A stretch of 64,000 bases of DNA, taken from Sweltsa coloradensis (Eukaryota; Arthropoda; Insecta; Plecoptera; Chloroperlidae). Both the position numbers and the translations under genes were made by a program. Positions 12,601-24,600 of the stretch are shown here, piece after piece (the first letter of the stretch is position 1; each line of letters begins with the position of its first letter). Under the pieces are notes generated by a model. It did no database searches and was not told where the DNA came from. It saw nothing but the letters and a program-made list of their open reading frames with translations. Where the stretch lies: NCBI GenBank assembly GCA_024449915.1, contig JAMZAV010000644.1:231208-295207 (forward strand), in the 5' to 3' direction.

Positions 12601-15600
12601 TCCATCTCATGAATATTTCAAAATTGTATTTTATGCTAGGCCTATGCTTTAGAGAAGAAATTACGCCTAAGCCTAGCCTAGTCCGCCGCATATTTTTACA
12701 AATCATCTGTCTGCTCTGCTCTCTCCTCGTGAATCGTGGCCATTTTTGTTGTCAACAACATATACATCTCGGACACAAAAGTGGTGATACACGGTAGACG
12801 TGAATGATTTCAAAACTGACAGCCAATCAACGCTCGCATGTGACGTATGACCAGCTCCAATTGGATCTCGCAAAGTTCAGCCGGCCAATCATAACGAGCT
12901 TCACCTCAGAAGGAGTTCGACTATCGTGTATCACGATCTTTGCCGCGTATGCTGCTATCTAACGGACGAAACACGTAACTTTTGACGGGTCGGTAAATGA
13001 AAATGCTGTTTTTACCGACGCTCGAATATTCGAGTTCAAAATAAATGAAACTCGAATTTGTTCGAACTCGCCGTGAACTCGACTCGTACTCGAATATTCG
13101 AGTACTCGCACAGCCCTACTTTAAAGTAGAAATCATAGTATCTGCAATGTTGCATAGCAGTCATGCACATAGTTACAGTTGGGAGGTCTACTAACTTACG
13201 TTGCAGTAGCCTAGGTTTATTCATGTCGGTTGCATGATTAATTATTGAAATAATTTTTTGCTAATCAGTATTTGTATACTCAATAGAATGAATAGATGAG
13301 AAATGTCATTGAATTTCTACAATATAGGCCTAGTGATTGCCTTCAAAATCTGTCCCGACTGAGGTTGAATTTAGAACATCTGCCTCTACGTACCAATGCT
13401 CTAACCAACTGTGCTATTTGCGTCGTGAGACAAATCTTGCTAGATTGCGGTGTGTTGCGATTGATCGTCATTGTCAAAGTCATTGTGACCTGGTATTCGT
13501 GTATTCAGCGTAAGACCTATTCAGATAACAATTTCTCAAACTTCTAATGGTCCTCTGGGAAAACAAAACTCAACTTTAATGCCCTACGGTTGCCATTTCA
13601 TAATCGATACAATCTCCCAAAACGATTGAAAATCGATTCAGTCTTCCCGAATAGCTCGCCCGTCCTATCGTAATTAACCGCTTACTCTGCAGAACTTTAT
13701 AAAATATTTCCAGTCAAGACATTATAATTGCTTTATTTTGTGAAAAATTTGTCCACTGCAAGATCTACAACACGCGAATGGTGCGAAGTCTGAAGCGCAA
13801 CGCATCTCCCCTGCAGTGTAGGCAACCTGCATGGCGTGCTTGTGTTACCGGGCGGATCGGGCGCCGATTGCTCAACGTTGCCTCGTCACAACTCGCAACC
13901 GATATTGTAGTACGCCCCTCAAGGTCAACCAAGCATTTATCGAGATGCATTCCTCCCCAACCCGCGCCAACTCGGTATCGCTTTACTTCATTCCGTATTC
14001 TACAATAATATTATCTTATCAGTTCTCTCAGACCAATAACTTATTATGTTGTCTTCCAAAGTAATGTCGAATATTATTCATCTCTCGTCACGTAATAAAT
14101 ATCGGAGCATTAGTTACTGATGATATCTCGTAAATGAATGAACGACAATAACAACAAAAGCTGAAATGAAACTTCACAAAACTAAGATTTCCAAGAAGCA
14201 CGACCTTCACAAAGATAACACACAAGCCGGGTAGCATCTGTTTACACTACGTAGCACGCTCTCGTCGGGCCGGCCAGCCACGCATGGGAGGGGTGGCGCG
14301 CGCTCGTGAAAGAAGTCGCTAGCGTCGAAAAACTGTTGTGAGTAAATAGAAGGAACGAAAGGATGCTCTCGCAAAAGGTCCGTAGTCCGCGTTGGTATGC
14401 AACTAAAGTATAGGCAATCTTTATCGGAGTAAAATTTATCAATATTTATCGATCGATAATCGATAAAAATTCATATTGAACGGCAACCCTACTTATCATA
14501 TCCATGTATCATGCTCGCACTCTTAAGACTAGTCATACATTCATTACAATCAGTCAATTGAGTTATAAAAGTTGTAATAATTCTCTTCTTGTTTCAGCTG
14601 AAGAGGTCTTGGCAAGGCGGTTGAAGGACCTAGAAAAGAACCACAGTGACGTCCAGACCAGACTGAAAGCGACCCAACAGCAATTGACAATTGCAAAACA
14701 AAATGTTAAACAATATTCTGACATCTCGGAGGGCGTCGAAAGGCAGTTGCGCGAGATGACAGCAAATTCCACGTCTTATAAGGCAACGACAGAGAAGAAA
14801 ATTTCTGATCTTACATCTTCAGTAGGAGGTCTACAGAAAAAAAATACGGAGTTAGAGGCTAGTCTGAATAAATTAACTACTGGAACAAGTCTTTCTGCAT
14901 CTCAGCTTACAGCTCAATTGGAAGCTGTTCGTAAAGAGCTGGCAGGCAAGGTGGAAGAGTTGGCACAGGCAAGGAAAGACTTGGCTACTGCCCAATCTGA
15001 CCTTGATAATTTATCCACCTCTGTTCAGTCGGCGGAAAGCAAATACGCGAGGGAAGTTGTTCTTCACTCGAACGACATTCAATCTCTGGCTGTACAGAAA
15101 GAAGAGGTGTCCAAGCTTTCAGACCAAGTGTTGGAACTTCGTGCATCTCTCCAGCAAGCCCAGACCGCTTTGGATGTCGGTCGAGCAAGCTGGGAAGAAC
15201 GAGAGCGACTGTCGAAGGCCGAGGCGGTAGAATGCCAACAGAGAGTGAATGATTTGGATGCTCAAAATGCCCTTTTGCATAACCAAATCGAAGAACTCAG
15301 TTCACAGTTGGCTTTGCTGCACTCTGGGCCTGTTAAGCAGAGCCCCGCAGGTAATGCTTCCTCAAACAAGTCTGTTCCGCAGAGCCCGGTTGGTAATGTT
15401 TCCGCAAACAAGTCTTTGAATATGTCGCTGACTGAAGACGAATGTAATTCCTCTGACCAACTTCTTCAAATTATTAAATATCTCCGCAGAGAGAAGGATA
15501 TTGCGGTTCAAAGATTTGATGTCCTTCGAGCTGAGAATGTAAGATTGTTAAGTCAACAGGAGTATGACAAAAAGCAGTTAGAAGAAGCAAGGAAGACCTT

Positions 15601-18600
15601 GTCAACCGAGCAACAAAATTCAGAAGTATCTGCTGTGACAGCAGCCAAGCATGCTGAGTTGCTTAGAAAGCTAGAGACCTTGAGTGCAATAATGGACAGT
15701 AATCGCATGCTACGAGGCGAAAGGGATGGTCTTCAAGTACAAGTTAACGAGCTGAAGAACCAAATTACAAAACTGGAAACTGAAATACAACCTTTGAAGG
15801 AGAAAAACCAGGACCTCTTGGCAAAGACTGATGCTTTAGAAGCTGAGAACACCGCGCTTCGAGGTGAAGCCGGTAGGTTAAGACAACGCAACAACTTCCT
15901 ATTGGAGAGATCAAACAAAGCAAGTCCAGAAGACTGGCGGAAGCTGCAGCAAGAACGAGAGAACCTGGTGCGTATGCTTGGGACTGAGCGCGAGGGGAAT
16001 CAGAAGCTGCAAGAAGATGCTAAAGGTCTACGCCAGGAGAAGGCTAGACTGGAAGAAAATATTACTACGTCTCAGCGACTCCACCAAGAGGAGGTTAAGA
16101 AGGTGAAGGACGAACTAAACAACACCCTTCAACGTATCAACCAAATCCAACTAGAACTCAATGAGACCAAAAATATTTTGAATAATAAGAGTGAAGAGCT
16201 AAATCAATTGACTGAGAAACTTGGAACCAGTGAAGCGGCAAAGAAGGAACTAACTGTTCAGGGGGTCCAACTGCGGAAAATTGCGAAGCGATATAAAACT
16301 CAGTTTGAAGAGTTAGTGAAAACCAATGCTGAAGACAAGGAGAAGATGTTAGCTAAAGAGAAGGCCCTGGAAGAAGCAACTGCTGCGGCGGCGGCTACTG
16401 CCAACCAGATCGCTCCCGAGGTCCAGGAGGAATTACGTGAGGAGGGTAGGAAACAAGCGGAACAACGCATCAAGGACCAAGAGCTCCGCTTTACAAACGA
16501 TGTGAAGGAGTTGAATAACCAAGTGACTAGTACTAAAGAGCAAGCTGAGAATCTTCGTAGAGAGAACGAGCAGCTGAAAGCCACGTCAAACGAGAAAGAA
16601 GCTAGACTCAAGGCCGGACTTTCGGGTGCACGACAGAAAATATCGTCACTGAACGAAGAAAAGAATGCCGTCTCTCGACAACTACAGGAAATTCAGGCCC
16701 GGGTGACCACCGTTGAACAGAGCAAAGGTAGGGTAGGCCTAGTCTTTTTTAGCCCATTGGCCAACTTTGAACCAGTGTTATATGCATCACTTTTCTGTCC
16801 TGCCTTGCGTTTGTCACATCTCACGATTAAAAAACAAACCTGATTCATGTTTTTTTTTTTTTTAAACATCAGTAAATTGTAATTCAACAAAGAAATGTAG
16901 GGAGTTTTTGGTAACCCTTGGGGTTAGGGGAGTGGGTTTAGTGCCCCAGAAAATGTGATTATTCATGTAGTCAGGCTTACCAAATTACCATTAATGAGGC
17001 TGGAACAAGCGTTGAACATAACGATATACTTCACTCCCTATTTTGGTTACTTTCGTATAGCCTACGTGTTGGTTTAAGAATTTTTGTATATTGTTATGTA
17101 ACTGGACTTCTATTTGTTTGCTTGTTACAGACCAGCAGTAAGCCTAACTATGCTAATTTAATTTAGTTACACCTAATGTCACAGATTTTCCAATTGATTT
17201 ACCAATATAAGAATAGGTTGAAATTTTAATGGCCAAGATGAGGCGTAGGCTGTCCTTAATCCTGCACCTGTCTAGAAATACCTAGATTTTGACATACCAC
17301 TGGACCTTGATTGTGTCATTTAATAATTTGATTGCATTCCAATCGGTACCCTATATCATTTTTATACATTTACAGATGAAAGTACAGTTCGAATGAATGC
17401 ATTGAAATCCCAGTATGACGCTCGCATTGCCCGGCTAGAGAAAGAAAATGCCGACCTGCGAAATGAGAAACAACAAGAGAAGGATCGCCTGGTTCGTGAG
17501 ATTGAGCTACTGAACCAGCGCCAACGCCAGCAGCGGTACAATACAGCGCAACATCTCGGCAAACCATCGACCAGCTCGGGGCCAGTGGAGAAGTCGGCTA
17601 CCGAGCCGCCCACTGCAAACATTAAGCCGATGGCTGGACCTTCGTCGTCGGCCTCAAAACAACCAAAGCAGCCACAGCCTAGTCAGCAGGCGGTAACTCC
17701 CTGGCCAGGTAGGTTTTCATAATACTAGGAAAACGCTAAAGTCCCGCCGCGTTGATGGATGAGCTTTTTAAAGTGTTGAGTTTGCGTGGGATATCTTTAC
17801 TTTTGCAAGTGCTTTGTTTTGCTGCCTACGCATTGTAGGTGATTGTTGTCAAGTTTCTATTGTTACTTGTCAATTGGTATTATTTACTGTAAAAAACTTA
17901 TATTAAAAGCTTTATTTCTATGGATTCTGGCTAACTTTTTCAACTTTTTCTTTCAAAATTAACTACATCACCATAACCTTAATGTCTATGTTTAATATGA
18001 ACGTTGTAGCCCCACCCGTTTGGTCAGAATTGGCCCAAATGGCACGAAAATATCGCACAAAAAATAGAAAAAATCGTAAAAGTACGATATTCATGAGAAA
18101 TAATTCTTCGATTGTACGCGTACCCGAGCTAAATTTTTGGGGGGTCGGTGAAATTGAAGTCTTGGCTTCGCTCATCCAACTACTTTCAAAACAGGGTTGT
18201 GTGAAATGCTTTTTTTAAACTTTTAGAGTGGCCTACATATTTTCAATTACTTATTCAATTATATTTCAATCCCAGTATTGCAGACATTTTGTTTCCGCTC
18301 TCAAATCTGTTTTTTTCTGTTTGTTGTTCTGTGTGTTTTGTTTGTTTGTGTTGACTCTCCTCAGCCAATATGCGACCTAGTAGGTACTGCCACAGGAGTA
18401 GGACCTGACGATCTTCCTGGAAGAATTCTAAGAGAGTGCGCATTAGCTATTTCACCGTCATTATGTTCAATTTTTAACATATCAATAGAGGTAATGAGAA
18501 ATGGTGATATACAGTAAGATCCCTCTTATCCGAGTTGGATGAGACCGGGGGCACCTCGGATTTGCGAAAAACTCGGATGGCGCGTTTCATTTGTTTATTT

Positions 18601-21600
18601 GCTCTCGTAGCATAGCCTGATGTGGTAAAATGATATATGACACATGTAATGGATAAAGGAACATAAAATACACACGATACACTTCATACAGGGTATACTA
18701 AATGATTTAATAGCTTGTAAATCAAGCTCACAAACACACGTACACAATTAGGCCTACATGTCGTAATAAAAACGTATGTCTAGGCCTAAACTCGACGCAG
18801 TAGGCCTAGGCTAGGCCTACAATGCAAACATAGGCCTAGGCTAGGCCTAGCTCTCTTTCTCATGTGGGAAAACCTCTCACTACTATATCCCGCGCTGAAG
18901 CTCTCGTCGCAAGATAAGCCTGGGAAAGAAAGAACATAAGCCCAGGAATAACAATCCTATGCGTCGTGATAACGAATTTCGTGAATCGGTTGAAAGATGA
19001 TTGCATTGCGAATTCTACTTCTTCACCCAACCATCTTTGTCAGTCAGCTGTGAGTGTGAGTTGGTTGGATCGTACGCGCATCTCGTACTGCGCAGACGGC
19101 AGTGTCCAAGATTTATTGCCGCATCTTTCTCTCTCTGCACTCACTCGTGGCATGAGCGCGACTCGCCGAGACGGACGGAAGCACGCGATAGCTTACAACG
19201 CGCTCTGTCGTCAACTCCAATTACTCTTTAGGCAGCGGGCACGCTCCGCGGGAAAGACCGCAACCACGTAGCGCGTAATTTAAACTGGTGAATTAGCCTA
19301 AAAACGGCCGCGAAATATACCCGGATCTTAAAATCGGCTCCGGGTAATTTCTGGAACCGGGTACCCGATGTCATCCCTGCTCGTAAGGCATGCCTACAAA
19401 TGTATGCGAGTACATTTAAAAAAGTGCGGCGCGGCGTCTGTAATTATTTTTATGTTTTATTTACGTATTTAAAACTTTTATTTTTATTATTTATTTTATT
19501 TTTTTTTGGGCGGCTCGGTTAACACGGTACATCGGATAAGAGGAGATCGGATAAGAGGGATCTTACTGTACTAGGGAAACGCCAAAGTTGTGTTAGACGA
19601 GTGAGTGAGCACATTACAATTACACATTACATTACATTACAGTCACCACATTACAACACACACATTAAACACACACATTACTTTTCTTCCCCCTACCTTA
19701 GACCTCCCTAGCCTATCATTGGCTAAAGTGACGCCTTATGGCCGGACAGTTGACGTGCCCTTAAACTTAAAAACTTAAAAACCCTATTCTTTATATTATA
19801 TCACAATATAATCACCTAACTTAAATCCAATTAATGTTCATGGGTACTCAACACGTGGCTCTCTCACTCATCTAACAACGACTTTGGCGTTTCCCTAGTT
19901 ATTTTATAAACAAACAGGGGGCACTCCAATAAATGGCGGCGCAGAATGGGTTTTTGTTTACAAAAATAACAATATAAACACGGCCCATACTTTGGACTAA
20001 ATAGGTATCTTGGATATTTAATTATTTGTACCAAGGCTGTGATCAAGATCCACGAATCTCCTAATGGATATTCCACAAACCATGGATTTACAGTAACGCC
20101 AGTTACTATTCTAAGTCCATACTAAGTCCATGCTAAGTCCAAAAATAATAATTCTTCGAGAAAAAAAAAATTGCCGTTAAAATAAAACCTACACATTTAA
20201 GTCTATTTTTCAATTTAATATTTCCCTAACTAAGGCCCCCTAGCCTATCATAGGCTAGAGTGGCGCATTATGACTATACAGTTGACAATTGCTCTTATAC
20301 AAACTAAACTTTTATAGCTATATTATACTTATCAAACGAAAATGCAAATGTTCCCGTGTACTCAACACATGACTTGCTCACTCGTCTAACAAAAGACTTT
20401 GGCGTTTTCCTAGTCTAGTTGACTAAGGCGCCGTTATACCCCAAATGTGAGAGACCTGGGTTCAATCCCCTGGTCGGGAAGGATTTTGTAATTTCTGGAT
20501 TGTATTAAAAACATTATTCAACATGTTTTGAAATGCATATAACGTAGTGTAGTCTATCATCTGTGACAATACTATGGAAAACATAGCCAGTACGAACTAC
20601 GTGAAAATATTGCAAGGTTTACTCAATCTACGAGCGGAATTTGGGGGTACCTTGACGACCAACATTTGATAAACCTTGCATGGGCACGGCATTTCACAGC
20701 CAGGTAAATAACAAACAAAAAATATGTTTCCTAAATCAACATCATTGTTGTTAAAAATTTCTACCCATTGGCAGTCAATTTTTCAATTTATTATTTCTTG
20801 TAGCTTTGAATCGAAATGGATTGTGCTCATTTTGTTAGCAGTTCTCAGTTAACTGGTAACGGATATATGTTTAAAATTTCAGCTCAATCTTTTAAGCCGT
20901 TCGGCCGTTAGGTATCTGACAGACAGAGTCACAGCTTTCACAGTGAGTGCCGATTTTTTCGACCTGCGTTGTAGACTACGTTCGCTGCGCTCACTCGTCT
21001 AAAAAAACCCAAATTTTGTTTTAATAAACCCAAAGTTGCATTTTTTGCGATTTCATTTAAATTGTCAAAAACATTTTTAAAAAATCCAACAAAAAAATCC
21101 ATTTTTTTTAAGGAGCCCTTCAGTAGGGATGTCATCGATTCCAATAAGTTAGAATCGATCATTGTGATCCATAAATCTATTCAGAATCGACTCCCAAGAC
21201 AAAAATAAATATTTATACGCGCCATTATTTTGGTGGACTATTGCCGCGGAGTCCGTGATACGCGCCGTTATTTTGGCGGTCTATTTCTGTGGAGCGGTCT
21301 GGACCGGCACCTCCACCAAAATTCGCGAAAATTCTGTACCGGCACCTCCACCATCCCCTCACATTTTGAGTACTAAAATAAAATGTTTAATTTCGCAAGT
21401 TAATTAGCGTTTTGACCAGTTTTATACAATTTCGTTTGTTATTTCGCGCTATAGGGCTACACGAGATTTCGCGAAATTCGCCTTTTCAAAATGTGGTTTT
21501 TCCATCTCTAAATGATGTAATTTTTCGACAACATTACATTTTAGGCAATAAAATGGAAAAAAATTCACGAATTTCGTTATCACCATTTTTCACTACCTCT

Positions 21601-24600
21601 ACCTATCAATATCCACTGGTGCTGTTCCCGATGACTGGAAAAAAGCAAACGTTGTTCCAGTTTTTAAAAAGGGCGACCCAATTACCGCCCAATATCGCTC
21701 ACCTCGATAGCGTCAAAATTAATGGAGAAGCTCATGTCACGCCGCATTTCAGAACATCTGCAAAACAATGATCTTATAAACGATAATCAACATGGCTTTC
21801 TACCTCGGCGCTCATGCATTACAATGCTAACTCGAACTAATGATGACTGGCTTCATACGCTTGAAGCCAAAGATGTAAAACAAGTTGATTGTATGTAGCT
21901 CTTGACTGGCAAAAGGCATTGGATCAGGTTTCTCATAGACTTCTCTTAAAATTGCATGGCTACAAAATTAGAGGTAATCTTTACCCGTCGATTAAATCTT
22001 TCCTGACTGATCGGACTCAGCGTGTCATATTTAGTGGTTCTTCTTCTCCTTCCATTAAAGTGACATCTGGAGTTTCCCAAGGTTCAGTAGGCGTAATTGG
22101 CCCCCTGCTTTTTGTGTGTGAGTAGGCTAACTAGGTCCTAACGAGCTTTGAATGTTTTTTAAGAAAACAGCCTAGGGGCCTACAGTTTGAAAATATTTTC
22201 AATGTTGGTATCGATTTCGAAATGATATTGTGTGTAGGTCTATTCCGAGTTAAAATATTTAATTTTAATTTTATGAATTGATCTGAACAATATCTTTTAA
22301 CTTGTTCTACATAAATTACTAAAAATTTGTAATATTTTGCTTCCTATTTTTGCAGGTCGAGGTGGGGAGGGTACCCCGTTCGCAAGCATCCGGCCCATGT
22401 CAATGCAAGGTTCACGGACTGTTGCGGTTATGCCTACTAGTCTAACCATGAACCAGTCAACATCAAGGTAATTTAACAGTTCACATTTAATTTGGTTTTT
22501 AACCTTGGGAAGTAGGATTGACTTTGCTTTGCTCTATTCAAAACTTAATTTCACGGGATGTGTGACATTAAATTTCAGCCTTTCAAATGTGGCTCGAGCA
22601 AATATACTCTCTAGTTTTTTTTTACAGAGTTTCTTAATTTTGTAGGTATACCTCCAATTAGGGCTGTGCGAGACTCGAAATTTCGAGACGAGCTCGAGCA
22701 GGGTTGTCTGCTCGACGCTCGCTCGATTTGCTCCGTAATAATCTCGAGTCTCGTATGTCGTTATCGAGAAGTCGAAATTGCTCGCCAGTGATATATTTCA
22801 GTAAATTACTTATCCAGTTGATGAAGGGCCTTTTGCGAAAACTCGATGGCCACAATGTATTTGCTCTCGTAGCAAGCCTGATGTGTAAAATGATATATGA
22901 CACATGTAATGGATAAAGAACATAAAATACACACGATACACTTCATACAGGGTATACTAAATGATTTAATAGCTTGTAATTCAAGCTCACGAACACACGT
23001 ACACAATTAGGCCTACATGTCGTAATAAAAACGTATGTCTAGGCCTAGGCCTAGGCCTAAACTCGACGCAGTAGGCCTAGGCCTACAATGCAAACATAGG
23101 CCTAGGCCTAGCTCTCTTTCTCATGTGGGAAAACCTCTCACTACTATGCCCGCGCTGAAGCTCACGACGCAAGATAAGTCTGGGAAAGAAATAAGATAAG
23201 CCCAGGAATAACAATTCAATGCGTCGTGATTACGAATTTCGTGAATCGGTTGAAACATGATTGCATCTAGTTCCACAACGACCATCTTTGAACAGCTGTG
23301 TGTGAGATGGCTGGATCGTATGCGCACGCGCAGGCGCGCGACGCACACTGACCTCTATATGCTCAGTGGGTGGCACTGACGCTTACCGGCGATGCGCCCG
23401 ACGCACACTGACCACTGAACTCTATACGCTCAGTACACTGATGCACACTGCTCGAAAGTCGAGCTATATCGCCGATCTATCTTCTTTGCACTCACTCGTA
23501 AGGCATGCCTACAAATGTATGCGAGTACATTTAAAAAAGTGCGGCGCGGCGTCTGTAATTATTTTTATGTTTTATTTACGTATTTAAAACTTTTTTTTTT
23601 TTTTTTTTTTTGCGGCTTGGTTACACGGAACATCGGATAAGAGGAGATCGGATAAGAGAGATCTTACTGTATTTTCAATAAATTGACATTCCCAATTACG
23701 AAGCTTTTACGATCACCGCTACCCAAAGCCCAACCATTCGTCTGAGGCAGACTGTACGAGTATCTCTTTAAGTGACCCGCTAGCAAACTACTTTAGCTCG
23801 GGCATAGCGCAGCTGAGTGGCACGCAAAAGGTAGCTGGTTTGATTCTCGTCTCGAACTTTTACGACAATTGATATCATTCATATCAATATATTTTATATT
23901 ACTTATGGTGACTGGTTATATATTATTGTCCAGACAAACATGCAATGAAAAAAATAGAGGTGAGCCTACTGGGCATGTATAGGCTACGGTAACACTAAAT
24001 GTATATCCTTTTTTTATTTTTTTTCCAATTGAAAATTTTGGGCCATCACAAGCCATGACGTACGAACCGCTTTTTACGTAGTTCGCAGCATACTCACCGT
24101 AGGTCGCTTCAAAATGGACGCCTTGTCGCTTATATTTTATCTCGGCTGGTACCTGGCCTTTGGAAGTAGGCTACAAAAATTATTGAACGGGGTTTTGACA
24201 ATGCCGATTCCTTAAACCGTGAATGTAAATTCCCTTATGGTTGCTTTTATAACGCAGCATTTCATTTAATCTAGAAAGCTAAACGATAACATGACTGATG
24301 GGAGCACGAGGAGGGGCCTGCTATAGGTCTGCACCCATGCAACTGTGTTTAACTCAAGTACGTCACACTAGATACTTTTCGAGTTTTCGTGTTGTCTTTT
24401 GGCGGGAAGCCAGATTCAAACTATCTTTGTTAAATATTGACCAACCCGAAACAAACAAAAAAATCTACTTATTGTTAACATGTTTTTAGAGTTCTGGAAT
24501 GAAGGCTAGTTCCCTATTGTACCCAGACTATTTATTCCCCAGGACCATCCATATTCCAATATATACACTAATTAGTAATTAGATTTTTTTTGGATATCTG

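Larger units (their letters stand above)
18486..21601. mobile_element. hAT-like TAGAGGTA element split by further insertions, intron 8
   Basis: The left end TAGAGGTAATGAGAAATGGT (18486) is cut after GATATA by a pogo-like MITE. The rest resumes at 21001 with AAACCCAAATTTTG and ends TTTTTCACTACCTCTA at 21601. Flanks CATATCAA (18478-18485) and CCTATCAA (21602-21609) match in 7 of 8 bases. Comparison with 4411-6554 and 32150-32677 shows the join. It lies inside the CR1-like reverse transcriptase. Confidence 0.7.
18362..22117 (+). pseudogene. CR1-like LINE reverse-transcriptase fragment split by a 3.1-kb nested insertion
   Basis: The first part (18362-18485) reads GVGPDDLPGRILRECALAIS then PSLCSIFNIS. 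It resumes at 21602-22117 with ISTGAVPDDWKKANVVPVFK then KGDP, a QHGFLPRRSC stretch, and KVTSGVSQGS. Together these are the classic fingers and palm order of CR1/L2/jockey-type reverse transcriptases. The frame is broken by shifts and stops, and the catalytic YADD is beyond the preserved part. The interruption is the hAT-like element 18486-21601. Confidence 0.75.

Noticed and set aside
12597..12797. Open frame of 61-66 codons conserved in three MITE copies
   Set aside because: Conservation is explained by the near-identity of the copies; the frame has no start context, no homologue I recognise and lies in non-coding MITE interior.
12960..12985. GGACGAAACACG as a hammerhead half
   Set aside because: No CTGATGA core or pairing strands upstream.
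14504..14597. Upstream start for the long open frame of exon 7
   Set aside because: The frame is open by chance into the intron; a clear acceptor at 14597 and phase match with exon 6 place the exon start at 14598.
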